Shown: piece after piece, positions 20,841 to 31,998 of the stretch
How positions within the stretch are numbered: the stretch's first letter is position 1
Layout of the letters: each line of letters begins with the position of its first letter
NCBI RefSeq assembly: GCF_009389715.1
Contig: NC_052397.1
Span: 16,502,129 to 16,566,128 of the forward strand
Direction: 5' to 3'
DNA from: Phoenix dactylifera
Taxonomy: Eukaryota > Streptophyta > Magnoliopsida > Arecales > Arecaceae
DNA length: 64,000 nucleotides
Translations under genes and position numbers: made by a program
Notes under the pieces: model-generated
What the model was told of the DNA's origin: nothing
The model's input: only the letters and a program-made list of their open reading frames with translations
Database searches by the model: none

Positions 20841-21206
20841 CGTCTTTTATGCGAGACGAGTTTTGGAGGCCCGATGTATCATCTTGGAGGAGGACTCGAT
20901 GGACGTGGTTGAGTGGATTCTAATTTCTACATGAGGGGTTGGGGGTTTCCGATGAGGATGTCTGATGGTTATTGTAGGGGTGTGACGTCTTTTAGGTTGC
21001 GCATGTATTTTGGAAGGCAAGCAGAGCTGCTGATTGGGTCACCTTTTTTCATCATTCTAGAGATATTTTTTGGACCTGGTGTGTATATGTTCCTCTACCA
21101 TTGTGGAGTATTTTAGCCTTCGATTAAGTGGGCAGTGCTCGTGCAAGATTAGTGTGAGATGCGAGTGAAAAAAAATAAAATAAAAACAAAAACAAAACAA
21201 AACAAG
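20841..21206 (+). mobile_element. LINE 3' end with A-rich tail, against the PPR gene
   Basis: The + frame gives KGVFYARRVLEARCIILEED, then SMDVVEWI and, after frame changes, HVFWKASRAADWVTFF, ending in an A-rich tail at about 21166-21206. These are the RNase H-like motifs of the LINE at 47.4-48.4 kb. It is broken by several stops and frame shifts. The tail ends only about 27 bases before the likely start codon of the PPR gene. Confidence 0.75.
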
Positions 21207-21233
21207 GAACCGAATCACCACCATTTGTCTGGC

Positions 21234-22841
21234 ATGGCAAGCCTGTGCAGAAAGCAGAGCACTCCGCTGGTCCCAGACTTCCCGATGTCATGCCTTCAAT
21301 CTCTCGCCGGCCAACCTCTCTCCCTCCAGAACCCAAACCCTCGCTGCCTCTTCCCATCCCTCCTTCCTCTCAGAAGACATTCTTCAAACGATCCCACCAC
21401 CCAATCCTCACCACCCCGGGAAGATGACCTCCCCGTCCTCATCGCCGACGCCGTCCTCCGCCACTCCGGCGACGACGACCCCCAAACCCTCGCCCGATCC
21501 CTCTCCCGCCTCTCCCCCAGTGCCTTCCCCCCCGCCCTCGTCGACCGCGTCATGAAGCGCCTCTGGAACGACGCCCCCCGCGCTCTCCTCTTCTTCCACT
21601 CCCTCCTCCACCTCCCCTCCTCCCGCCCCGCGGCCTCCTCCTTCGACCTTGCCATCGACCTCGCTGGCCGCCTCCGCGACCCCCGCGCCCTCCACGGCCT
21701 TCTCTCCCTCCGCCGACGCCATGGCCTCCCCCCCACCCCCCGCACCTTCGCTATCATCGCCGAGCGCCACCTCGCCGCCGGCAAGCCTGACCGCGCCGTC
21801 CGCTCCTTCCTCTCCATGCCCCGCCTCGGCTGCCCCCACGACCTCGCCGCCTTCAACTCCCTCCTCGACGCCCTCTGCAAGTCCCGCCGCGTCGAGAAGG
21901 CCTCCTCCCTCCTCCGAGCCCTGAAGAACCGATTTCTACCCGACGCCATCACCTACAACATCATCGCCGACGGTTGGTGCCGGCTCAAACGCACTCCAAA
22001 AGCTCTGGAAGTTCTCCGGGAGATGGTCGATTCTGGCCTCGAGCCGACGCTGAACACCTACAACATCTTGCTCAAGGGCTTCTTCAGAGCAGGTCAGATC
22101 AAGGAGGCGCTGGCATTCTTCTCTCAGATGAAGAAGAGAGGGAGGAAGGAGAATTCGAATTCGGGGGCCAATTGCCGGCCGGATGTGGTCTCCTACACCA
22201 CCATGGTCCATGGACTGGGTCTCGCCGGTCGGCTCCACAAAGCCCGGAAGGTGTTCGACGAAATGGTCGGCGAGGGCTGCCTCCCTTCGGTGGCGACCTA
22301 CAATGCGTTGATTCAGGTCATCTGCAAGAAGGGCTGCGTCAAGGATGCCGTCTTGGTGTTTGATGAGATGGTGAGGAAGGGATACACCCCCAATGCCATT
22401 ACCTATAATTTGGTGATCAGAGGGCTTTGCCACGCCGAGGAGATGGACCAAGCCATGGAATTCTTGGAAAGGATGAAGCGTGAGGAGTGCGAGCCCAATG
22501 TGCAGACTTATAATATATTGATAAGGTATTGGTGCGAGGAGGGAGAGATAGAGAAGGGTTTGGAGTTGTTTGGGAGGATGGCGGAGCGAGGGGGTTGCTT
22601 GCCAAATTTGGATACATACAACGTGTTAATAAGTGCGATGTTTTCGAGGAAGAGGCCGGAGGACATGGTGGTGGCCGGGAAGATGGTGATGGAGATGGTG
22701 GAGAGGGGACATCTCCCAAGGAGGTTCATGTTCAATCGTGTTCTGAATGGCTTGTTATTGACCGGGAACCAAGGATTTGCCAGAGAGCTCTTGAGGATGC
22801 AGGACCGGCATAAACGTCTAGCTCGGGTTATCAGGCCATGA
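21234..22841 (+). CDS. OTP43: OTP43-like P-class pentatricopeptide repeat protein
   Basis: A single-exon gene of 535 codons. OTP43 is a mitochondrial RNA-binding protein needed in Arabidopsis for trans-splicing of nad1 intron 1, and so for complex I. The first about 90 residues are a Ser/Pro/Arg-rich targeting region. From there on P-type 35-residue repeats follow, many with TYN at the expected place (DAITYNIIADGWCRL, TLNTYNILLKGFFRAG, SVATYNALIQVICKKG, NAITYNLVIRGLCHAE, NVQTYNILIRYWCEEG, NLDTYNVLISAMFSRK). The C-terminal FNRVLNGLLLTGNQGFARELL is what I recall of the OTP43 tail and is the main reason for the name. An in-frame ATG at 21159 exists, but its extra 25 residues are encoded largely by a LINE poly-A tail, so I start at 21234. 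The 5' half is extremely C-rich. Confidence 0.88.
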   Translation: MASLCRKQSTPLVPDFPMSCLQSLAGQPLSLQNPNPRCLFPSLLPLRRHSSNDPTTQSSPPREDDLPVLIADAVLRHSGDDDPQTLARSLSRLSPSAFPPALVDRVMKRLWNDAPRALLFFHSLLHLPSSRPAASSFDLAIDLAGRLRDPRALHGLLSLRRRHGLPPTPRTFAIIAERHLAAGKPDRAVRSFLSMPRLGCPHDLAAFNSLLDALCKSRRVEKASSLLRALKNRFLPDAITYNIIADGWCRLKRTPKALEVLREMVDSGLEPTLNTYNILLKGFFRAGQIKEALAFFSQMKKRGRKENSNSGANCRPDVVSYTTMVHGLGLAGRLHKARKVFDEMVGEGCLPSVATYNALIQVICKKGCVKDAVLVFDEMVRKGYTPNAITYNLVIRGLCHAEEMDQAMEFLERMKREECEPNVQTYNILIRYWCEEGEIEKGLELFGRMAERGGCLPNLDTYNVLISAMFSRKRPEDMVVAGKMVMEMVERGHLPRRFMFNRVLNGLLLTGNQGFARELLRMQDRHKRLARVIRP

Positions 22842-24767
22842 TTTTGTTTTATTTTTCGGCATTGGAAGGCTGGTTTTGATTAAAGGGTGAAATTCGAATG
22901 CCGTTCGAGCATGCGAAGAGTTGAAGATCCAAGGAAGCTTAAGCTAAGAGTGATGCTCAAATCTGGGTCAAAAAAGATCTAGAAAGAGAAGGGGAATGCT
23001 TAGGTTGACTTGGATGGACATTGTGAAGGATTTAGAAAACCCTGGAGTAATTTGCGAGCTGGTCCCTTATTAGCATGGACCGAAGCCAAACAGATGGAAG
23101 AGGGCTTGATGATCAAGTTCAAGATAAGTGGATGCCTTTGAGAACAATTTGTGGATGTCAAGACCAGCACATGGCTGGGGTTCATGACCATTGTTGCAGA
23201 ATTTTGAAAGTTGTTAAAGCTGCGGTGTTTGCCATCGTATCTTGCATATCATTTGATCAAAGACAGCCGAAAAAAATTAAGCATCAAGTCATTAACAAAA
23301 GAAGTGCAGGTTCTGGTTTGAGCTGGGAGTGAAAGTGAGGGTGGAGGGCTAGCAAGAAGAGTTGGTAGTCTTTGCCAATCATTTTTCTCATAGTGTAGAA
23401 GTTCATCCGTCCTTTTCATTTTGCTTCCTCTAAACCTTCCTCCAATTTGAATATGGGTGGACCTCCTCATTATGTATGCTACATTGGACTACCACTTGCA
23501 ATCTAACTTGATTTATTGGCTGCATTCCTGATCTGATATCTGCCATCTTGCTGACTGTGATGCAGTTTTGTCAGCCTAATAAGAGCCCAAAATGGCATGT
23601 TAAACTCTGAATGCCCATCAGATCCTGAGATGATTCCCTTATTGTCTCACACAAGATTGAATAAATGCCCATCAGATCCTGAGATGACTAGTTTGTTGCT
23701 GTTTCAGCTAACAGCCTTTCAGATTTTTTGGGTCTTTTTTGGTGTCAGAAGAGGTTAATACATCCTAACCTGATTCATTGGTTCAACCAAATAAGCTAAT
23801 GTGTATTTGTTATATTTTAATAAGTTAAAGGTTAAAGAGCACCATGCAAGACAGCTCTCCAGCAAAACAACTTCCATTAACTCGATCCTTGTGGCTGTTT
23901 TAAGGTGCTTTAATCTATGGAAAGCCTTTTTTCCTGAGTGAGAATAAGTGATTCTTCTCATTTTCACATCTGTTATTTTACTCTGCTTGTATTCTTTTAT
24001 TCTCTAGAAAATAATGGATGTTTTTTGCTTCCTCTATTCTCAAAAAAAAAAAAAAGGTTAAATCTAGGAAACCAAACAAGAGGAGAGGCTTAGACTATGG
24101 TTACATGTTTTTTTTTTTTTTTTTTTTTTTAGGGGATGGACTGTGGTTTCATCTAAAACAGAAGAAACCACACATTAATGCATGAAATTCCCTTAAAACA
24201 GATCTATCCAAGGTCAGTCTCTCCTTTTACTTGGTAGTATGGAAGTGCTATGAGATGCTACTTAGAGAGGCCGCTTTGCTCTTTAGTTGATGGATCTAGT
24301 GAGAGTGTTGTATGGCCATGCCAGAAGCTTACTAGAAACCAACCAAAAAAAAGGAAAAGAAAGGCTCGCCACTTAAATATGAAACAAAAGAAAACCAGGC
24401 TGCAAACATGGACACTACTGCCAAATAAAAGAATCCCAATTTTCTCTTTTCACATCCTTTCCTGTAAACAAGAATCAAAAACATGCAGTCAGTGGGGCAA
24501 GACAATTCTAGATATCCCCAGCTTTTTCTTAATTCGAACAATAGTTGCCCATGCTGTTAGTAAATAGTAGAAGCCAAGTCCAATAATTACGATATTAATA
24601 AGAACAAACACTCATAGGACATCAACCAAATCATCTCTCCCACCAACAAAAGAAGGCTACAATGCATTAGACTCATTAAGCTTCTTGCTTTCATGAATGA
24701 GTACATATCTTCTATTATGATCATCTTTTTTGTTCTTTTTTTTTCTTCTTCTATTTTTTAGGAACAT
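22842..24767. other. Spacer between converging PPR and PERK genes
   Basis: It holds the 3' UTRs of both genes. A perfect 23-bp direct repeat starting ATGCCCATCAGATCCTGAG lies at 23611-23633 and 23665-23687, 54 bp apart. A T run lies at about 24110-24131. No further gene is supported. Confidence 0.6.
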
Positions 24768-27700
24768 TTAACGAGCTTTATGCCTCTGATTTCCAAGAGC
24801 ATTCGAGTCCCCAGAGCTGCTCGTATCGGATGCATTGAGCCCATACTCGCTGGTCTGTCCACTGTACTCATTGCTGAATTCCTCGCTTCCAAGCGCAACC
24901 CTTCTGAATTGCCTCATATTCGCGCTGTATGAACCTGACTCGTAGTCTGAGCTTGAGTTGAAATAAGTGCTCTGCCCAGGCTTCACCCCCTCGTTCAAGT
25001 CTTCCAACGATGTGTCACCCTCCAATGCCCTCACAATCTGTTTCAAGACAATCATTTATGGGCCCTGTCAACTTTTTTTTTTTAGAATTAAAAAGATTAA
25101 AGTTCCTTCCTTGCGAGCTATCGAGCAACAAGGCGATGCAAAGGCTCCATACCTGGCTCATCTTGGGGCGCCTTTTCGCAGAATGGCGAACACAAGCAGC
25201 AGCACATGCTATCATACGTTGCATCTCGATTGCATTGTAATTGTTCTCCAAGCGCGGATCTACCAGCTCATCATAGTTTTCATCAGACAATGCACGGCTT
25301 AAGAGGGGCCTTGCCTGCTCCCAACAAACATATTAGATGCGCATAGTCAGCGGTTTTATTAGTTGGTGCATGCGAAAAATAATGAACCTATAAAGTAGCA
25401 TACTAACCCAATCAACCAAGCTATCGTCCATAAATGTGCTAGTGTTGTCAAAAGGACGCCGTCCGGTTATCAGCTCCAAAAGCATCACGCCAAATGAGAA
25501 CACATCAGATTTCTCTGTCAGCTTTCCACTTGATGCATACTCGGGAGCCAAATACCTATATTGAAGGAAGAAGATTGTCTCAAAAAGATGGAATTCATCT
25601 GGATTAGCTGTTGATCTTCGATTAATTACTATATGGATGATCTTGCTTACCCGAAAGTTCCCATGACACGTGTCGAAACATGTGTGTTATTGTCGGAATT
25701 TAACTTGGCCAGTCCAAAGTCCGCAACCTGGATATGCAATCGTGTAGCTGGTCAAGTCCTTTCTAATGATGAGAGAAACAAAAGACTATCACCCAAAGCA
25801 CTTGCAATAACAAGAAAAACTATGGGTAGGCCATCTTACCATGGCTTCAAATTTACTATCCAAGAGGATATTAGCGGCTTTGATGTCACGATGGAAAATA
25901 CGAGGGTGGCCTTTATGTAGATACATGAGAAAAAGAATACTCGGACATGTTAATTCAACCAAGTAAAATGAATTGGGACTACAAGAATATAAACATGAAA
26001 CTCACAGTCTTCGTGCAAGTAAGCTAGACCCCTTGCTGATCCTAAAGCAATCTTCAGTCTTGATGGAAAATCCATTGCTGGAAGGCCTTTCCCTGAAAAA
26101 GATGAATGCAAACTATTAATTTTTGAATCCTGCAGGGAATTATATGGACTAGCTATTCTACTTCCACTAAGACAAAGTGCAACATAAACATATAGATTCT
26201 GTGTTTTTGGAGCATGTTTAAATGAAAAAAACTACCAAAAGAGAGAGCTAACCATGAAGATGGTATTCAAGGGTTTTGTTGGGAACAAAGTCATAGACAA
26301 GCAGCCGTTGCGACCCAGCAATGCAATATCCGACAAGGGACACAAGGTGGCGATGATGGACCCTACTGATGATATCGACCTCAGCTTGGAACTCCCTCTC
26401 CCCTTGCCCACTTCCCGACTTGAGCTGTTTCACTGCAACCTCCTTTCCATTAGGGAGCACGCCCTTGTATACGTACCCAAACCCGCCTTGTCCGATGAGA
26501 TTGGCCTGGGAGAACCCGTTCGTTACGGATGCCAGCTCCTCGTAGGTGAAGGTGCTCTTGTTGAACCCTAAGGCGATGTTGGGTGAAGGGGGCGGCAATG
26601 GAGGACCATGAGGGCCGGAGTAGCCCGAGCTCATGTCACCACTACTCATCATCACCGGAGGTGGTGATTGCTGCCACCCGCCGCCGCCTGGGGCAATTGC
26701 ACCCGGAGGTGGTGGGATCTTGCCCATGCGGTCCATCCCTTGGGGTTGCCATTTTGGAAGCGATCCATTGTTATAGTATGCACCACCTACAAAGATGACC
26801 ATATTTACAACCACATACAAGAGTGCTTGAAACATGTAATAAAACACCATAGACATCAACAATTATAACACAGCGAGATCATAAAAATTCACAAGCCATT
26901 CATTACCTAATGACAAATTCTCCCATCCTTTGCTCCTCATAACTCTTCTTATGATAGTTTAGGAAATTAATTTTAGAATACCAATGTCACCTCTCTTTTC
27001 TCTAATAGAAAGAAGCAGAGGACTAGTCAAATGCAATATACTTGTTTGCATCAAACACAATAGCCCGTCCAGCTACATTGAAATCAACTATCTTTAACAA
27101 GAACTGTAAATTAATCTCAGCGAGGTTTCAGGCATCATCATTAATGAATGACACAGCAGCAGAAAAGGCGATCAAAAAGACTAACAGCAGATGATCAATT
27201 CAGTATCTAATTGGAATGCTCAGATTCCTTCCATGCTGGTATTCTTGCAATAAAAGAACTTGAGAGCTTTTTGCCAGGTATATAGTATAGGTAACCATAG
27301 AGCTAAAACTAGCTTAAAGTACCTTTGGGCGCTGGAGAATCATAATACCGCATGCTATTGCGAGGCTTCTTCTTCTTAAGGCAGCAGTATAAAGCGACAG
27401 CCAGCAAAGCAATAACGAACAGCGTGATGCCCACTGCGGCCCCTACGATAAGAGGCAGATCAGTTGGGTCAGATTTGCCGCTTCCTCCGCCGCCGCTGCC
27501 GCCGCTGTTCTTGCCATTCTTCGATGGCTTCGAGTCGCCCTTGATCGACGACGAAGGTGATGCGTTCCCGGAACTCTTTGGAGGGGGCGGGACTGCACCA
27601 GAATAAGAAGGGGGCGTCGAGGACTCAGACTCAGGCGGTGATGACGGTGTCGCAGGAGGCTGGGTTGGCGGAGCCGGCGGAGAGGGAGACTTTTCCGACG

Positions 27701-27887
27701 GGGATGGTGGTGATGGCGGCGGAGGTGGGGGCGACGACGGAGGCGGGGAAGTCCGTGGCGGTGGAGCAGTCCGGGTGACCGGTGGAGGTTGCGTCGAGGG
27801 TGGTGGCGATGGTGGTGGAGACGCTGGGGGTGGTGATGCCTGAGGTGGTGGGGATGTAGAGTTGGAAGAAGAGGGAGACTCGGCCAT
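24768..27887 (-). CDS. PERK-type proline-rich receptor-like kinase
   Basis: A plasma-membrane Ser/Thr kinase with a cell-wall-facing proline-rich domain. I reconstruct eight exons: 27887-27323, 26786-26253, 26092-26006, 25910-25840, 25727-25651, 25555-25408, 25314-25153 and 25037-24768. All phases agree, giving 637 residues, typical of PERKs. Residues 1-100 are Pro/Ser-rich (SPPPASPPP-type repeats) with no signal peptide, as in the family. A Gly/Ser linker follows, then one membrane span (about 144-170, [20 protein letters not shown]) and a basic KKKK stop. The kinase starts at about 267 ([14 protein letters not shown]), with loop GQGGFGYV, Lys307 in VAVK, HRDIK, DFG and [12 protein letters not shown]. 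All catalytic residues are present. The earlier ATG at 27986 is possible but adds an atypical N-terminus. Confidence 0.95.
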
Positions 27888-28800
27888 GTTTCTCCGAAGG
27901 AGTGCCGGCTCAGAGGACTCCACCCTCCCCATCCCTGCTCGACGTTGCTCCTCTACGCCACTGAGAACCCCTAGAGAAATTTGCAAAAGCGACGAGAATA
28001 TTTAAAACAGATCGATGCAGACTATGATGGTTGAGAAATAAATGAAGCAAGAAATTTTTGCTTTTATACTCATCGTTTAGGAGAAATAAAAAGATTGCAC
28101 TTCACAGAGACCATGCATGGCTAAGAACAATGGGAAGACAAAACGCCATGCGCTATTCTACGTCGGAAAAAAAAAAGAGCGTATATTCTTTTAAGATTCA
28201 AGAATTCCTTTTCAGAAAAGAAATATTCTACACAGTTACGTTGATCTGTGCTACAAAACTGGATGAATTTGTATAACAAGGAAGGGACGTTGGTGCATGC
28301 ATTGGTGAGAAAAAGTGCAGCAAAAGAATGCTATTCATATTTAGTAAAAAAAGAGGAAATCTTTGCAACAATGCCAAATATTCTTTTAAGATATCTTGAA
28401 TTCATTCTTCGTAGAGAAAATCTAGAATCCAAGCATGCTTAAAATGGATTTGTGCTACGAAAGGCCGGTAAGAAAGAAGGTGATGCACTTCTATATTAAA
28501 AAGTAAAAAGAGAAATAAACAAAGACAAAGCCTTAGCAAAGGGGGACATATTCTTAAAAGTTTCCAGAATTCTTGTTCCAATTGATTGTGTTACAAGATA
28601 GAACAAAATTTTTATAACGAGAAGGGAGGTAAATCCATGAATTCGGGGCGACAATGCGCAACAAAAATTATGCTATTCTATATATTATGTAAAAAGAGAA
28701 AAATCTCTCCTCCACGTCTGGATTTGATTCTGCTTCAGAAACTCAATAAATTTTTATAACAAGAAGAGAAGAGAGAGTGCAAGGCCAAGCAAACCTTTTT
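27888..28800. repeat. PERK upstream region with diverged tandem repeats
   Basis: From about 28060 to 28800 related blocks recur every 150-200 bases, each with words like ATGCTATTCTA, GTAAAAAGAG, GTGCTACAAAA and TTTATAACAAGAAG (near 28250, 28605 and 28745). They look like old tandem duplications upstream of the PERK gene. No coding frame is convincing. Confidence 0.45.
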
Positions 28801-30786
28801 TTTTTTGTCTCTTAGAAGAGAAAAAGGGTTCTCAGAGATGGAAGAAGGGGAAGAAATGTAGCACTATGGCTTGGCTCCACCATTCTCCAACCACCACCTC
28901 CATCCTCCAGGGATTTTATTTGGGACTTGCTATTTTTGTTCACTTATTTCATTGTCATCTAGTTGTGTTCGTTCTCAATTGGGAGGTTAGCAATTAAAAA
29001 GGTTAAAAAGAAAAAAAATAGTAATAATAAAAAAAAAACCGACCTTTTGGTTCCACCAGCGTTTTGGTTGCCGGCTTTTACCTATTCTTGACCGGTCGTT
29101 AGCTCATTCCCGCGCGACCGTGCGATACACGGTTTTCGGGACACGTGCCGCAGTTGCGGCCACAAGAGGGCGCCCACCGTCCGGACTCCGGAGAAGCCGC
29201 AATCGTGGCAAAGTCGCAATGACGACGAAGGAACCGAGTTTATATGGGAAAACGGGGAGGAGATTGGATCTGGTGTTGGGTTCATAACATCTCCTATTTA
29301 GAAGCCCGCATCTCGGCCATAGAGAAATCCTCTCTGTTTTGTTTTTTTGCTAAGCAAAGTTATTAACTTTCACAGCCAGACTTCAACAAATAAATTTGTC
29401 AACTGCTCCCCAACTTGTCCATTTTAGACTCACGACCCTTTCAAGCCTTCGGAAATAAGATTTATAATAGTAGTGACATTCATAATTATAATAAGATTTT
29501 AAAGGCCATATTTTATCCATAATGAGCTTTTATAATAATTACACACACAAAAAAAAAAGAAAAAAAAAAGCTGTTATATGATATGTTCATTAGAATGAAA
29601 TTATATTCTTAAATTCAAATTGTACTCACGCCAATATTTCCCATAATTCTCCTTTCTAACATCTAGTAGTTAATATTTTGCTCCTTTTTCGACAGCAGCT
29701 GCATTTTTTCTCTTGAAGAAATAACAGCTGCTTCTTGCTTACAGAAACTTCTTCAATTGTATACTGACTGACTATCATGTAATAATTTTATAATTTTATA
29801 ATGCTCCAGTTAACAATATGAACTTGCTTTATAGAATTTTGCAAGTGCATAAGCTTAATAATTAAAAACTTTGCAACATGGAAACCTACGCAGGAATTAA
29901 CTGCCGAAGCTCTCCAAATCTGCCCCAGGAATCTGTTTCTGCTCTTTGGAAAGGAGAGGATAAAATATAAAACTAACAAACCAGCGAATTAAATACTTAA
30001 TTAGCTAGAGAGAATTTTTCAAGCATCTTCACAGTTAACAGAAATAAAGTTTTTTCTCGGTAAAAATTGCTTCATGTAAATGATACACATCAAAGCTAAG
30101 CAGCTATTGGCCCTAATGAAGGCAGAATTTAAATTTCAGCCAGGAACCTTGGACAGAATTTTCGGAATACTATAGATTACCTTCGCATCATCTAACTAAT
30201 ATGGTCCATCTTGCAGTGATTCAAATGGGAAAACAATAGGAATTGAAATTGAATATCTAAAAAAAAAAAAAGAAACAAAACCAACCACCCCAAGAAAAGA
30301 TAGATAAAGTTCGATTGGATCAATCCTGCCAGATCAAAATAGATGATGGGCATTCTAAATTGGGAATCCACGCAGTTAATCATATTCTACATTATAAAAG
30401 ATATCAAGAAACTAAAAATTGTATATTTTGGTAACCTCCTAATATTGTAATAGTATTACTGTATCAAACTATACTATTGGCCATATAAATTCAAGTTCTT
30501 GACTGTTGATCATGATCTACAACTCATAGAGCACGTACCTACCAAAATTTAATAGGTTTGGACCTCTTGATACACAAGTAAATAACCTCTAAAAGACTTG
30601 ATATTTCGTTTCTCAATACTGTGATGCAGATCATAAACAATGGCATGGATTCTCCGTCATTGATTTTAGATTAGCACGATTGAAATCTCAATCCTTCCAG
30701 AAGGAAGGTAGTCCGACACATAGTATATGAACTAAATTAACAAATATATTTATTGAATTACTGTATATGATCCTGATAATTGTGGG
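28801..30786. other. Intergenic spacer
   Basis: A locally GC-rich block at about 29040-29290 stands out from AT-rich surroundings, but its frames show nothing I recognise. The rest has poly-A runs (29552-29568, 30260-30271) and no supported gene. Confidence 0.45.
30007..30150. repeat. Diverged copy of the segment at 31224-31380
   Basis: Shared words in the same order include TTTCAAGCAT, GTTAACAGAA/GCAAACAGAA, TTGCTTCAT, AAGCTAAGCA/AAGCTGACAA, GGCCCTAATGAA/GGCCCTGATGAA and CAGCCAGG/CGGCCAGG. This points to an old direct duplication about 1.2 kb apart, flanking the gene remnant at 30787-31161. Confidence 0.5.
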
Positions 30787-31161
30787 TCACAAACCAAGAT
30801 CTACTAATAGAATTTCAACAACAGCTCTACCATGCTTATAGAAACAAACTTGCTCATCATCCTGAATTGACTCGCTAGTAATAGCTTTCTCAGATTTTCC
30901 ACACCTTGGTAAGAGCACAGCCATTCCATGGAGAGCATCCCAGATATATCACAGGAAGCAGTTGGCGGTTTCCTCCCATGATGAGCAAAGCCTGAGACTG
31001 AGAGCAACCTGCTCATGGACGGCAAACCCATTCCTCAAGAGCTGGCTGATAAGACGAGGAGGAAATTGTTCTACCACCTTATTTACTAAACTCCTAGAAT
31101 CCTTTCCGGGCGGTTTTAAGGGTAAGTTTAATAGAAGTCTAAAACAAGGGCATATGCTCAT
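30787..31161 (-). pseudogene. Unidentified gene remnant
   Basis: A single minus-strand frame reads coherently for about 120 codons with one internal TGA. It includes NKVVEQFPPRLISQLLRNGF, HEQVALSLRLCSSWEE, then after the stop YIWDALHGMAVLLPRCGKSE and CFYKHGRAVVEILLVDLGL before a final stop. The residue mix looks like a real helical protein, but I do not recognise the family. No start or splice sites are evident. It could also be a last exon of an untraced gene. Confidence 0.4.
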
Positions 31162-31998
31162 GAATCAACTGTTCCAGAAGTCCCCTTTTGCGTCTTAGAA
31201 CAGCAGATATTGAGCTCGATCTATGAAGAGGATCTTTCAAGCATGTTGGCAGCAAACAGAACAAAGATTTTTCAGTTAATTGCTTCATTTAATGATGCAC
31301 GACGAAGCTGACAAGACTGTATTCCTTCGGCCTTAAAGCATGTGGCCCTGATGAAAGCAAAATTCTCTGCTCGGCCAGGTATCTGACAACCCAAATTGCA
31401 CGGACAAAACATATGGAAAGGCAGTTAGGCAGGCTCTGGACATGGTCTTTAAGCATTCGTCACTTTCCAACGCTCGCTTGCACATAGTCCTTCAACGATT
31501 TTCCACTATTAAAAATAAATGCTTACATGGTGAAAGTCAGATAATAACAGCACATACGAGAACATTCAGATCTTCAGGTGAATGCACTAAGAATCCGATG
31601 AAAATGTGCTGTATACAAGGATCTTAGGACACAAGGAACACCTCGACAAAATAAAGTAGGCTTCCCCCAAAGAGTACAGGATATGTTAAGCTCACAAATG
31701 CAGAAGAATACCACCTCAACACCAATTAGCCCATCATACATTGATGATGCCAAAACCTGAAAATTCTGATGATCATAAAATTGTCAGCTTTAAACCAAAA
31801 GATTAGCTGTTCGAACATTTGATCATGCTAAAAGGGGGAGAGAGGATTACTTACAATGTAAAATTACTGCAGGGAGCAGTATGGTACATTTGCAAAAGCG
31901 GAATACCAAGAGCAATAACACATCCCGATGCTTCTGATGTGCTTAAAAAATGACTCGATGCATGGTATCATGAAAGGAACATCTTGATTGGCCAAACC

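Noticed and set aside
21296-21952. Minus-strand frame of 218 codons inside the PPR gene
   Set aside because: Arg/Glu-rich shadow of the C-rich PPR coding strand.
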